A stretch of 64,000 nt of DNA from Stenotrophomonas sp. Ste86 (GCF_024519465.1 NZ_JALJRW010000001.1:428644-492643), one strand, 5' to 3'; positions 37,172 to 45,478 are shown, numbered from the stretch's first letter. The notes: generated by a model not told the origin, from the letters alone. Numbers and translations: made by a program.

Positions 37172-39634
37172 TCAGCGGGCGTTCTTCACGTAGGTGTCGA
37201 ACCAGTTGAGCATTTCGTACACCAACTGCTCGTTGGATTCCAGCGCGGTGTACCAGTGCGGCTCGTTGGGCAGCATCACCAGACGCGTGGTGCCACCGTT
37301 GCCGCGGATGGCCTGGTAGAGCTTGCGCGACTGGAAGGGTTCGGTGCCCGGGTTGGCGTCGTCCTCGCCGTGGACCAGTAGCAGGGGCAGCTTGATCTTG
37401 TCGGCATAGAAGAACGGCGACGCCTTCAGATACACGTCCTGCGCCTGCCACACCGAGCGACGCTCGTTCTGGAAGCCGAACGGGGTGAACGTCTTGTTGT
37501 ACGAGCCACTGGTGGCCACGCCCGCCTTGAACAGGGTGGTGTGCGCGATCAGGTTGGCGGTCATCAGGCCACCATGGCTGTGCCCGGTGACGCCGATCCG
37601 GTTGCGATCCACCACGCCCAGGTCCACGGCCTTGTCCACCGCCGCCTTGGCATCGGCCTCCAGCTGTTCCAGATAGGTGTCGTAGGCGTTCTTGGGATCG
37701 CCGACGATCGGGAAGGAGGCGTTGTCGATGATCGCGTAGCCGGCCAGCAGCATCAGCCGGTACGGGGCCAGACGGGTGAAGGTCTGCTGCGACCCGGACA
37801 CCTGCCCGGCTTGCGCGGCGTTGGCGAAGTCGGCCGGATAGGCGTACAGGATTGCCGGTACGCGCTGGCCTTCCTTGTAGCCCGGCGGTGTGTACAGGGT
37901 GAAGGACAGGTCCACGCCGTCGGCACGCTTGTAGGTCACCAGCCGCTTCTGGATCTGTCGCACTTCCGGGGTCGGGTCGGTGAGCCGGGTCAGCGCGGTG
38001 GCGGTGGAGGCGAACTGCGCCTCGCCCTCCTTGACCGACGCTGCACGCTCGCCCTGCTGGCGCACGAAGGCGTTCGGCGGGTCCATCACCGACTGGTGCC
38101 AGGTCAGGTAGCGGCCGGGCGTGGCGGTCAGGCCCAGCACCTGCTCGTAGGCGTCGGCGTCGCTGCGGAACAGGCGCTCGGTCTTGAGCGAGCCCAGGTC
38201 CAGGCGATCCAGGAACGGCCGGTCGCCCTGCGGCGAGGCACCCTGCCCGCGCAGGAACACGAACGCACCGTCCTGGCGGACCACCGACGCCCCGTTGGGC
38301 AGGCGCTTGAACACCAGGTTGCCCGGGTCGGCGTACTGCTCATCGCTGGACAGATCCCACAGCAGGCGGCCTTCCTTCTTCGGCTGGTCCACATCCACGA
38401 TGCGGGTCTGCCGCCAATGCCGGTTCTCGTCGTTCTCGAACAGGAACGACACCGCCGGATCGGCGCTCCAGGCGATGCCTTCAAAGCGCTGCGCGGTACG
38501 GGCGATTTCCTGCGGCTTGCCGGTGAAGGGCGCCTTCAGCGCCAACACGCGATCGCGATGCGGCACGGTCACCTTCCAGTCGCCCTTGTCCAGCGCCTCG
38601 GCGTAGACCAGCGTGGCCGGATCGGTGGAGCGCCAGTCGAACTCGCGCGGGCCTTCCGGCACGCCATGCACCGGCACGCGGTCGGCCAGCGGCAGGCTGG
38701 CGATCGGGGTGCTGCGGCCGGTGCCCAGATCGAGTACGGCCACGTCATTGGCAAAGCGCTGGTAAGTCACTGCGTGCGAGAACGGCGCCTTCAACGTTTC
38801 GGTCAACACGTGCACGCCATCGGGGGCGGCATTGACGCCGTCGTACAGGGCCGGCGCGCCGACATTGCGTACGTTGCCGGCGACTACGTCCACCACCGCC
38901 AGCTGCGATGCACCGTAATAGGCGAACAGCTGCTCATCGTGCGCGCTGGTCAGCGTATCGCGCGCTTCATAGGTGCTGCTCTCGCCGCTGCTGCCCAGCG
39001 ACTCCTGCACGTCCGGACCGCCCGCACCGTTGCCGCTGGACGGCGCTGGTCCCTGGTTGGGTGGCACCAGCTTCACCAGCAACTGCTGCCCACCGCCCAG
39101 CCACTGCACCGTCCCGCCGAAGATCGGATTGAGCTGTACGTTGGGAATCTGCTTGACCTGGCCGGTCACCGCATCGCCCACCCACAGTTGCACCGCGGTA
39201 TCGACCGCGTTCTGGAACGCGAAACGCCGGCCGTCGGCCGACCATTGCGCCGCACCCGCGCAGCCCTGCGGCAGCGCCACCTTGGTGTGCTTGGCGGTGC
39301 CGACATCGACAAGGGTGAAATCGGCCACGCACGCCGGAATGCCATAGCCGCCCTGGGTGTCGTGGCGGCTACGGTTCTTCGGCTCCAGGCGCACGCCGGC
39401 CAGCTTGAGGTAGGGCTGGGCCACGCGCTCGATCGACGGATAGGTCTGCGCGGTGGTCAGCAGCAGGCGCTGGCCGCTGGGGTCCAGGCTGGGCACGGGC
39501 GGTGGCGGTGCCTTGAGCACCTTGAGCAGCTGCTCGGGCGGCTTGTCATAGCCGGCGAAGGCCGGCGCGGCAGCCAGCAGGCCGAGCGTGGCGACGGCGA
39601 CAGCCGCAGCCAGCGAGGTACGACGGATCAGCAT
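37172..39634 (-). CDS. Secreted S9-family peptidase (prolyl oligopeptidase type)
   Basis: An 820-residue exported serine peptidase of the glutamyl-endopeptidase-like S9 group. The signal peptide ends near AFA (residue 27). A beta-propeller domain occupies about 40-560, and the alpha/beta hydrolase domain carries the Ser nucleophile in GHSHGGLM (about 693), the Asp in VHGEDDANPG and the His in NEPHWY. Related proteins in Xanthomonadaceae are periplasmic peptide degraders. It ends close to a hairpin-rich 100-bp gap. Confidence 0.94.
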   Translation of the reverse strand: MLIRRTSLAAAVAVATLGLLAAAPAFAGYDKPPEQLLKVLKAPPPPVPSLDPSGQRLLLTTAQTYPSIERVAQPYLKLAGVRLEPKNRSRHDTQGGYGIPACVADFTLVDVGTAKHTKVALPQGCAGAAQWSADGRRFAFQNAVDTAVQLWVGDAVTGQVKQIPNVQLNPIFGGTVQWLGGGQQLLVKLVPPNQGPAPSSGNGAGGPDVQESLGSSGESSTYEARDTLTSAHDEQLFAYYGASQLAVVDVVAGNVRNVGAPALYDGVNAAPDGVHVLTETLKAPFSHAVTYQRFANDVAVLDLGTGRSTPIASLPLADRVPVHGVPEGPREFDWRSTDPATLVYAEALDKGDWKVTVPHRDRVLALKAPFTGKPQEIARTAQRFEGIAWSADPAVSFLFENDENRHWRQTRIVDVDQPKKEGRLLWDLSSDEQYADPGNLVFKRLPNGASVVRQDGAFVFLRGQGASPQGDRPFLDRLDLGSLKTERLFRSDADAYEQVLGLTATPGRYLTWHQSVMDPPNAFVRQQGERAASVKEGEAQFASTATALTRLTDPTPEVRQIQKRLVTYKRADGVDLSFTLYTPPGYKEGQRVPAILYAYPADFANAAQAGQVSGSQQTFTRLAPYRLMLLAGYAIIDNASFPIVGDPKNAYDTYLEQLEADAKAAVDKAVDLGVVDRNRIGVTGHSHGGLMTANLIAHTTLFKAGVATSGSYNKTFTPFGFQNERRSVWQAQDVYLKASPFFYADKIKLPLLLVHGEDDANPGTEPFQSRKLYQAIRGNGGTTRLVMLPNEPHWYTALESNEQLVYEMLNWFDTYVKNAR

Positions 39635-39781
39635 CCCTATCCCCTTACAGTGGTCATGAGGGCCCGTACGCGGGCATGACCCGAATCTAGCACCGCTTGG
39701 ACCGATCCGAATGGGCCGAAAGGGCCAACCGCCCGACGCCGCAAAGGCTCTCCCTCGACGGCGTCGGGGACCCCTGGCCCG

Positions 39782-40111
39782 TCACTGCCGCGCGTGCAGG
39801 TCCCAGGTCACCACATAATCCGGATCAACCACCGTGGCGCCGGTGGAAAGCATCCGGTATTCGCCCGGCTCGGCGGCCATGTAGTTGTCCAGCATCGGCG
39901 GCAGATAGCGCTCGTGCCCGTCGACATCGTCGGCCAGCACCACGCCTTCGTCGAAACTGATCCGCAGCACCCGGCCGGCATATTGCTGCAGATCCTGCAC
40001 CTGGCCATCGCCCCCATAACGGGTAACCCCGACCAGTACCACCTTGCCGATCATCTGCTCGGCCTTGGGGCCATCCAAGGGCGGCATTGCGTGAGTCGCT
40101 GTGTCGTTCAT
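39782..40111 (-). CDS. Hypothetical protein, 109 aa
   Basis: A small soluble protein starting MNDTATHAMPPLDG, with a beta-rich centre (MIGKVVLVGVTRYGGDGQVQ, then VLRISFDEGVVLADD) and LPPMLDNYMAAEPGEYRML near the end. It looks like a compact single domain with good codon bias, but I do not recognise the family. It stands alone next to the S9 peptidase gene. Confidence 0.8.
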   Translation of the reverse strand: MNDTATHAMPPLDGPKAEQMIGKVVLVGVTRYGGDGQVQDLQQYAGRVLRISFDEGVVLADDVDGHERYLPPMLDNYMAAEPGEYRMLSTGATVVDPDYVVTWDLHARQ

Positions 40112-40241
40112 GCGTGCACCTCCGCGATGTTCAAGGACATCCTAGACCAGATGCGCGCTCTATTTCGCACGGGCGTTTCGGCTTAACCTGCGCTTCACCT
40201 GGCCGGTCCTACGGTCAGCGTTCATCACGCAAGGATCGCTC

Positions 40242-40862
40242 ATGTTGGGGTACCCATTTGCACGACCGTGGACCATCGCCCTTTGCGCGGTTGCGTTCTC
40301 TGGATGTGCCCGTGCGACCGCGTCTTCGCCGACTGATCACGAGCCCGGCTATCCGGCACCGCTTCCCGCTCAAGATTCCCCGCCGGTCACTTTTACTTCC
40401 GAACAACTGTTGACGCGACTGCTGAACCTGATCAGGACTACGAAATCGATCAGCGCGTTGACGATCGAGCAGCTTTCGACAGCGATGAAGCAACCGGCAC
40501 GTTCATTCGGCCCGGGAAAATCTGGGTTCAGTGGCAACCTCACCGCCAGCTGGGGCTTTGCACTGGTACTCAGGAACGCAGGCGAAACGCGGGCCCGACT
40601 TGATTTCGAATTCCTCGATGGCAGCCCGCGCAGAGACTCGTATGCGACAGAGATCTGCAGCGCCGACGTCGATTACGTCGCTTCTGAGCTGGAAGCCCTC
40701 GGCTTCAAACGAGGGAGGGTTTATGGAGAGCATGGAAGCGTAATACATGACCGGTTCTACCGACCCGGCCTCTCAATTGAGATGGATTCCATTCGCGAAC
40801 CGCACTCCGCATCGTCCGACCGCACGCCCCGTTCCTGCGTGCTCGCGCTGAGGATGGAGTGA
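40242..40862 (+). CDS. Putative lipoprotein, function unknown
   Basis: A 206-residue protein with an N-terminal lipobox: ALCAVAFSGC, with Cys at about 22, so probably exported and lipidated. The rest is polar with no recognised domain; IRTTKSISALTIEQL and GFALVLRNAGETRARLDFEF give a mixed alpha/beta impression. AAGGA upstream of the ATG supports the start. Codon use is lower in GC than its neighbours, suggesting acquisition. Confidence 0.7.
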   Translation: MLGYPFARPWTIALCAVAFSGCARATASSPTDHEPGYPAPLPAQDSPPVTFTSEQLLTRLLNLIRTTKSISALTIEQLSTAMKQPARSFGPGKSGFSGNLTASWGFALVLRNAGETRARLDFEFLDGSPRRDSYATEICSADVDYVASELEALGFKRGRVYGEHGSVIHDRFYRPGLSIEMDSIREPHSASSDRTPRSCVLALRME

Positions 40863-40880
40863 GGCACTGATCGCGACTCG

Positions 40881-41249
40881 CTACTCCGGCGATCGCGGGC
40901 TGGTCGCAAAGGTATGCAAGGTGTCGCCCTGTAACATGAAAGCCAGTTGCAACGTCATCGGGTGCGTGGCGGTACCGCCTCTGGCCTGGGGATCGTCCGC
41001 CAAGCATTCGGTGAGGGGTGAGGCAACAGCAGTCTTCTCGCACTGAAGCATCAAATGGTGCGCGGCCGCGAACGCTTCCACCGCAGCACGGGATTTGCCC
41101 TGCAATGCAGCATCATCCACCTGCGCCTGCCAGTACGCCTCGCGCTTGCGCAAATTGGTGCCACCGGCCACTTCGTCGAACTGACCGGCTGCCCACAGCA
41201 TCAGCGCACCGATGACCGTCAGCGCCAGATACGCAAATCCCTTTCCCAT
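40881..41249 (-). CDS. Small protein with N-terminal helix, preceded by octamer repeats
   Basis: A 122-residue protein starting MGKGFAYLALTVIGALMLW, whose first twenty-odd residues look like a membrane anchor or signal. A polar body follows. No family recognised. The ATG at 41249 lies 11 bp downstream of an array of GTGGCCAT repeats, so repeat-length changes could move regulatory spacing or open longer upstream frames. It is on the same strand as the secreted protein and the P450 upstream. Confidence 0.65.
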   Translation of the reverse strand: MGKGFAYLALTVIGALMLWAAGQFDEVAGGTNLRKREAYWQAQVDDAALQGKSRAAVEAFAAAHHLMLQCEKTAVASPLTECLADDPQARGGTATHPMTLQLAFMLQGDTLHTFATSPRSPE

Positions 41250-41260
41250 CCTTTCGCCCC

Positions 41261-41300
41261 GTGGCCATGTGGCCATGTGGCCATGTGGCCATGTGGCCGG
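41261..41300. repeat. Tandem octamer array GTGGCCAT
   Basis: Four perfect 8-bp units at 41261-41292 followed by a fifth differing in the last two bases (GTGGCCGG). The array contains an ATG on the minus strand in each unit and lies between the secreted protein gene and the start of the gene at 41249. Octamers of this length can expand or contract by slippage. Confidence 0.9.
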
Positions 41301-41376
41301 CAAGATCGCATGCCGGCCACGGCTTGCCAATACGCCCGAAACGGGGGCCGTCAGGTCGCCACGGCTGAGCAAGCCA

Positions 41377-41859
41377 TCACTCTCTGACGCGATCGAAATG
41401 TGCCGTCCGCAGCACCGGCTGACCGTCCCGGAAATAGGCCTCGGTTTCAGTCAGTACCTTGCCGTCGGCGCTGACGGTGTACACGCGGGTGGAGCGAGGA
41501 ATGTTCTGGTAGATAAACTGCACCACCAGCACCCCGGGGGCCGGCATCTTTCCCGCCACGCGGTCCACCGCATAAGTGCCGGTGGCCGGGGCCGGCGTGC
41601 CATCCAGCGCCATGGTCGAGCTGGCCTCCAGTCGGTTGCCGCTGTGCTCGACGATGGCGACACGCGAGGACCATTTGCCTCCTGGCACTTCCGCAAACTC
41701 CAGGCTGACGCTCTGCGGGCGGGCATCCGCCGGCATCGGCAACGTTGCCACATCCAGCGTCCAGCGCCCTGCCAAGGGTGAACCCGCCCGGGGCGCGGCA
41801 GATGTCGAGGATGCCTGCAGCAGCACCAGTGCGAGTGATGCGGCGATGATCCTGTTCAT
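41377..41859 (-). CDS. Secreted protein of unknown function
   Basis: A 160-residue protein with a clear signal peptide (MNRIIAASLALVLLQASST, cleavage near TSAA). The mature part begins with LAGRWTLDVATLPMP and is beta-rich (PQSVSLEFAEV, VLVVQFIYQNIPRSTRVYTV), resembling small lipocalin-like or DUF secreted proteins. No family firmly assigned. It lies 131 bp downstream of the P450 on the same strand and could be part of the same transcript. Confidence 0.75.
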   Translation of the reverse strand: MNRIIAASLALVLLQASSTSAAPRAGSPLAGRWTLDVATLPMPADARPQSVSLEFAEVPGGKWSSRVAIVEHSGNRLEASSTMALDGTPAPATGTYAVDRVAGKMPAPGVLVVQFIYQNIPRSTRVYTVSADGKVLTETEAYFRDGQPVLRTAHFDRVRE

Positions 41860-41990
41860 ATGACCTCTGTCGTGAGCCGGGTTGACCCCTGCCTTCTAGA
41901 CCCCGCCAGGGGGCAGGTCAAGACGCGCCGCACGATGCCCGCCGCCGCCACGGCCGACCGGCGCACCGGCGGCCCCCTTCATGCGTACCG

Positions 41991-43223
41991 TCAGGCGGGA
42001 CACGCGCGCGGCGACACCACGCCCTTGAAGTCGATTGGAATGGCAAACCCCTCCAGTTTCATCCACGGAGCGGGGTCAGCCTGAACCTGGATGTCAAAGT
42101 CACGGGTGATCAACGCACAGAAGAGCACCAGCTGCGCGTGCCCGACCGCACTGCCGATACACGCGCGTGATGAAAACCCGAAGGGCACATAGGCGCCCTT
42201 GTTGGGCTGACGGCGCGATGGCAGCCAGCGGTCCGGGTCGAACACGTCCGGCTGGTCCCAGAATTCGGGTGAATGATGCTGGTAGTACGAGGACAGCTCG
42301 TAGGCCGCGCCCTTCTTGATCGACACTCCTTCGGCATCGATGTCATGCCAGGCCGGGCGCCGCAGCGCGAACAACCCCGGCCACACCCGGATCGTCTCCT
42401 TGATGAAACGCGAGGTACACGGCAGCTCCCGCATCGGCAGCGTATACAGCGACTCGAGGCTGATCGCGGTGGTCTCGGCGCGGATCCGTTGCTGCCACTC
42501 CGGGAAGCGGTGCATCGCGTACAGCAAGCTGGCTGCGGTAATTCCGGGCAGTCCGGACATGCCAGCCAATACGGTCGAGATCAGGTAGGCCACGCGGTCC
42601 ACGCCAATCCGCCCGACCAGAGGCAGCAGCGACTGCAGGAAATCATCATGCGGGGTGGCATCGCGCACCCGGCGCCTGATATGGCGCACCACGGTGCGCG
42701 CCGCCCTGCGCGAAAGATGGACATTCAGCATGCGGCGGAAAAAGGTGAAATCCTGCAGCACGATGCCGCTGTACCGGGTCTTCTGCTCGCCGATCAGCGC
42801 ATCGGTATCGCGCGTGTCCATGCCATCGATCAACAATGGCAGCAGCGACTCGGAAATCGCCCACCAGCTTAGCTCGCTCAGGTCATGAACCCCACCGCAG
42901 CGCTGCGTAAGGAAGGCGTGCATCCGCAGATACAGCGCACGCATCTGTCCGGGTGCGGCCAGGCGACCGCCCTGCTCGCTCAGCAGCGCGCGTACCTCGC
43001 GCCACGCCACCGGCGGGGCAGAACCGCGCAGCCCGAGATAATCGATAAGCGAATCCGGCACCGTGTGCTGGTCGGTGTTCGCCTTGTCGACTTTCACCGC
43101 CAGGGCGGGATCGAAAATACCCACCACATCATTCTGGAACGTGAGGACCGGACCTTCCTGCCGGACCCGTTCCAGCAGATCATCAATGGAAATGACTTCC
43201 GTGCCTGCACCGCGATCCGCCAT
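41991..43223 (-). CDS. Cytochrome P450 with atypical I-helix, next to a short peptide gene
   Basis: A P450 of 410 aa from the ATG at 43223, which has GGAGGGCAT directly upstream; in-frame ATGs at 43250 (with AGGGG) and 43271 are alternatives. The heme-binding loop is PFGFSSRACIG with the axial Cys near 355, and the ExxR motif is KETIR (276-279). The I-helix reads LAGMSGLPGIT at about 219-229 where AGxDTT or AGxETT is usual, so the acid-threonine pair for proton delivery is missing. This occurs in some crosslinking P450s. Redox partners are not adjacent. A 33-codon gene immediately upstream makes a peptide-modifying role likely. Confidence 0.92.
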   Translation of the reverse strand: MADRGAGTEVISIDDLLERVRQEGPVLTFQNDVVGIFDPALAVKVDKANTDQHTVPDSLIDYLGLRGSAPPVAWREVRALLSEQGGRLAAPGQMRALYLRMHAFLTQRCGGVHDLSELSWWAISESLLPLLIDGMDTRDTDALIGEQKTRYSGIVLQDFTFFRRMLNVHLSRRAARTVVRHIRRRVRDATPHDDFLQSLLPLVGRIGVDRVAYLISTVLAGMSGLPGITAASLLYAMHRFPEWQQRIRAETTAISLESLYTLPMRELPCTSRFIKETIRVWPGLFALRRPAWHDIDAEGVSIKKGAAYELSSYYQHHSPEFWDQPDVFDPDRWLPSRRQPNKGAYVPFGFSSRACIGSAVGHAQLVLFCALITRDFDIQVQADPAPWMKLEGFAIPIDFKGVVSPRACPA

Positions 43224-43295
43224 ATGCCCTCCGAAGCCAGGGGTGGCCATCGACCACCCCTGGAAGTTCATGAAAACACGCGAAAACCGCTGCGC

Positions 43296-43397
43296 TTAGA
43301 AGATGATCCAGTAGATGTATTTCGAACGGATGCTCTGGGTCGGACTGTGCGAACGCAGATTGAGGGAAACCTGCAAGGCGCGAACAAGATTAGCCAT
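43296..43397 (-). CDS. Short peptide gene, candidate P450-modified RiPP precursor
   Basis: A 33-residue peptide, too short for routine calling, with AAGGAG at nine-base spacing before the ATG at 43397. The N-terminal part (MANLVRALQVSLNLR) is basic, serine-rich and leader-like; the C-terminus SKYIYWIIF concentrates two Tyr, one Trp and a terminal Phe, the residues that P450s crosslink in atropopeptides (tryptorubin) and biarylitides. Its stop lies 24-72 bp before the P450 start depending on which P450 start is used, so the two are almost certainly co-transcribed. No transporter or peptidase is adjacent. Precursor status is inferred, not demonstrated. Confidence 0.7.
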   Translation of the reverse strand: MANLVRALQVSLNLRSHSPTQSIRSKYIYWIIF

Positions 43398-43438
43398 GGT
43401 ATGACTCCTTAGTTTCGTCGTGGTCCCAACATCGAATA

Positions 43439-43457
43439 CCAGACAAGGCTTGCCTGG
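43439..43457. promoter_or_regulatory. 19-bp palindrome upstream of the peptide gene
   Basis: CCAGACAAG-G-CTTGCCTGG is an inverted repeat with 9-bp arms (one G:T mismatch) about 42 bp upstream of the peptide start. It sits downstream of an AT-rich leader (43460-43600) where the promoter probably lies, so it could be an operator or an mRNA hairpin. No regulator gene is adjacent. Confidence 0.5.
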
Positions 43458-43609
43458 CGCCTCCTTGTATCATGCAAAACCCGGCGCGGCGGGCATTTCA
43501 CCTCATTAAAACTCAGAGAATCAGATTCGCCCGAATTTCACTGACGAGCACTCATATTCACCGAGAAACTCATCACATTTTCATGGCCCTTCGAAAGCCG
43601 GCGCAGGCC

Positions 43610-43804
43610 TCATGGCACAGACTCGCGCCGGGCGCGGCCAAACGCTGGCGGCAGCGCCAGTCCCTGCATGTAGCGGCTCTGGGAGGACATCATCACGCAC
43701 ACCCGACCCTGCAGGCTCAGCGATTGCACAAACGCCGCATGCACCTCGATGAATCGAATCATGCACGCCGCTGCATCTGCCGGTGCTTCGGCCATTGACG
43801 CCAC
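43610..43804 (-). CDS. Possible small protein in the HipA/peptide divergent region
   Basis: A 64-residue frame starting MASMAEAPADAAACM with a CMIRFIEVHAAFVQSLSL stretch and a C-terminal FGRARRESVP. Third-position GC is fairly high, but there is no convincing ribosome site and no known family. It overlaps the region that should hold the HipA-like gene promoter. Listed only because the 400-bp gap has no other gene. Confidence 0.3.
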   Translation of the reverse strand: MASMAEAPADAAACMIRFIEVHAAFVQSLSLQGRVCVMMSSQSRYMQGLALPPAFGRARRESVP

Positions 43805-43820
43805 ACGCTAGAATGCCCCC

Positions 43821-44597
43821 ATGCGAACCGTGCACGCCCTGCGCTACATCACCCCACTCCGCGAAGGCGGCTCCCTGCCCGCCGTGGTCGAGACCGACGA
43901 CGAGGGCATGGTGGTGCTCAAGTTCCGTGGCGCTGGGCAAGGTCCCAAGGCGCTGATCGCCGAGCTGATCGCCGGGGAGATGGCACGCAGCGTGGGGCTG
44001 CCGATCCCGGAGATCGTGTTCGTCGAGCTGGACCGCGAGTTTGCCCGCACCGAGCCGGATCCGGAGATCCAGGACCTGATCCGCGCCAGCGAGGGCCTCA
44101 ACCTGGGCAGCGACTACCTGCCCGGCGCGATGAACTACGATCCGGCCGCGATGCCGGTGGACGCCGACCTGGCCTCGCGCATCGTATGGTTCGATGCCCT
44201 CACCAGCAACGTGGACCGCACCGCGCGCAACCCGAACCTGATGGTCTGGCACCGCAAGCTGTATCTGATCGACCACGGTGCGGCGATGTACTTCCATCAC
44301 GACTGGGCCACTGCCGGCGATGCCTGCGAGAAGCCCTTCGTGCTGATCCGCGACCACGTGCTGCTGCCGTTCGCGACGAAGATCGCCGAGGTGGAGGCCA
44401 CGCTCGCCGCCTTGCTGCCCGATGCGGAGATCGAGCGCATCGTCGCGCTGGTACCGGACAGCTGGCTGGTGGATGAGCCGTTGTTCGACAGCCCGGCGGC
44501 GTATCGCCAGGCCTACATCACCTATCTCAAGCGCCGCCTGCAGGTGCGTGCCGTCTTCGTCCAGGAGGCCGTCCGTGCCCACGCTGCACACCTATGA
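43821..44597 (+). CDS. HipA-like kinase family protein
   Basis: A 258-residue protein with HipA-related kinase elements: GMVVLKFRGAGQGPKAL for nucleotide binding, WFDALTSNVDRTARNPNLMVW (catalytic HxD-type region) and LYLIDHGAAMYFHHDW (DFG-like metal site). It belongs with short HipA_2-type kinases rather than full HipA, which is about 440 aa. The next gene overlaps it by 23 bp and encodes a DUF3037 protein, the usual partner. Substrate unknown; HipA itself phosphorylates GltX. Confidence 0.85.
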   Translation: MRTVHALRYITPLREGGSLPAVVETDDEGMVVLKFRGAGQGPKALIAELIAGEMARSVGLPIPEIVFVELDREFARTEPDPEIQDLIRASEGLNLGSDYLPGAMNYDPAAMPVDADLASRIVWFDALTSNVDRTARNPNLMVWHRKLYLIDHGAAMYFHHDWATAGDACEKPFVLIRDHVLLPFATKIAEVEATLAALLPDAEIERIVALVPDSWLVDEPLFDSPAAYRQAYITYLKRRLQVRAVFVQEAVRAHAAHL

Positions 44598-44967
44598 CTA
44601 TGCGGTGATCCGCGTGGTGCCCCGCGTCGAACGCGAGGAGTTCATCAACGTCGGAGTCATCGTGTCGTGCCCCGGGGCGAAGCATCTCGAGGCTGCGATC
44701 GAAATTGATCCGGCACGCCTGCACGCCTTTGCGCCGGCGCTGGATCTGGACGCGCTGCAGCCGTGGCTGGATGCGATCGTGGCGATCTGCCGTGGCGATG
44801 CCGGTGCCGGCCCGATCGCACAGCTGCCGGCGCGTGCGCGCTTCCACTTCCTCACCGCCAAGCGCAGCTCGGTGGTGCAGATGTCCAGCACGCACGTGGG
44901 CCGCACCGCTGATCCGCCTGGCGTAGTGGAGCACCTGCTCAACCGGATGGTGCGGGTGCCGCGCTAG
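44575..44967 (+). CDS. DUF3037-family protein
   Basis: A 130-residue protein from the GTG at 44575, preceded by AGGAGG with six-base spacing. The family signature is HTYDYAVIRVVPRVEREEFINVGVIVSC. It overlaps the HipA-like kinase gene by 23 bp, a common pairing, and may be its regulator or substrate. It has no signal peptide or membrane segment. Function not established. Confidence 0.88.
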   Translation: MPTLHTYDYAVIRVVPRVEREEFINVGVIVSCPGAKHLEAAIEIDPARLHAFAPALDLDALQPWLDAIVAICRGDAGAGPIAQLPARARFHFLTAKRSSVVQMSSTHVGRTADPPGVVEHLLNRMVRVPR

Positions 44968-44974
44968 CTGGATA

Positions 44975-45478
44975 TCAGGGGCTTTTCCTTGTGACGCCCA
45001 CGCGGATGTCGAAGCTGGGAATCTGCGTCCACTGCTCGCGCGGATAATGCAACGATTCCACGCCCATCCCGATTTCATAGGCCACGCTGCCCGCCCCTGC
45101 GCGCCAGACGTAAGGCGCGCCACTGCTCCAGCCGCAGCACAGGTAGCTCAGCGCGGGCATGCCGAAGGTCTGCTGCAGGTAGGTTTCAACCTCCGCCGCG
45201 GACGCGCCGCTGACCCGGTAGTGGGCCGTCATCGGCTGCAGGTAGGACGCGTCGTCCTGGTCGCAGCCGAGATACTCGACCGTGTCGGGCTTGCGTCCGA
45301 TGGCCTGCAGAAAATCCTGGCAGACCGCATCGGGTCGCGCCAGGCCCTCGAGGCGGCCGTTCGCTTCCCAGTCGGCCAATGCCTCGGCCGACGTCCGAGC
45401 GCTGGCGGCGTCAACGATGAGTGCCAGCACGCACCACAGGGATCCCAGTAGACAACGCGCGGTGCTGGTCGTGCTCAT
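44975..45478 (-). CDS. Secreted protein, DUF4952-like
   Basis: A 167-residue exported protein (signal MSTTSTARCLLGSLWCVLAL, cleavage near ASA). The mature region has paired cysteines (YLGCDQDD, SYLCCGW) and the pattern VCQDFLQAIGRKPDTVEYL / MTAHYRVSGASAAEVETYL seen in DUF4952-type secreted proteins. Role unknown. Tail-to-tail with the DUF3037 gene. Confidence 0.7.
   Translation of the reverse strand: MSTTSTARCLLGSLWCVLALIVDAASARTSAEALADWEANGRLEGLARPDAVCQDFLQAIGRKPDTVEYLGCDQDDASYLQPMTAHYRVSGASAAEVETYLQQTFGMPALSYLCCGWSSGAPYVWRAGAGSVAYEIGMGVESLHYPREQWTQIPSFDIRVGVTRKSP

Noticed and set aside
43472-43798. Plus-strand 108-residue frame opposite the AT-rich leader
   Set aside because: Its His/Arg-rich translation has no motif, no ribosome site and runs through the region that should contain the peptide promoter.
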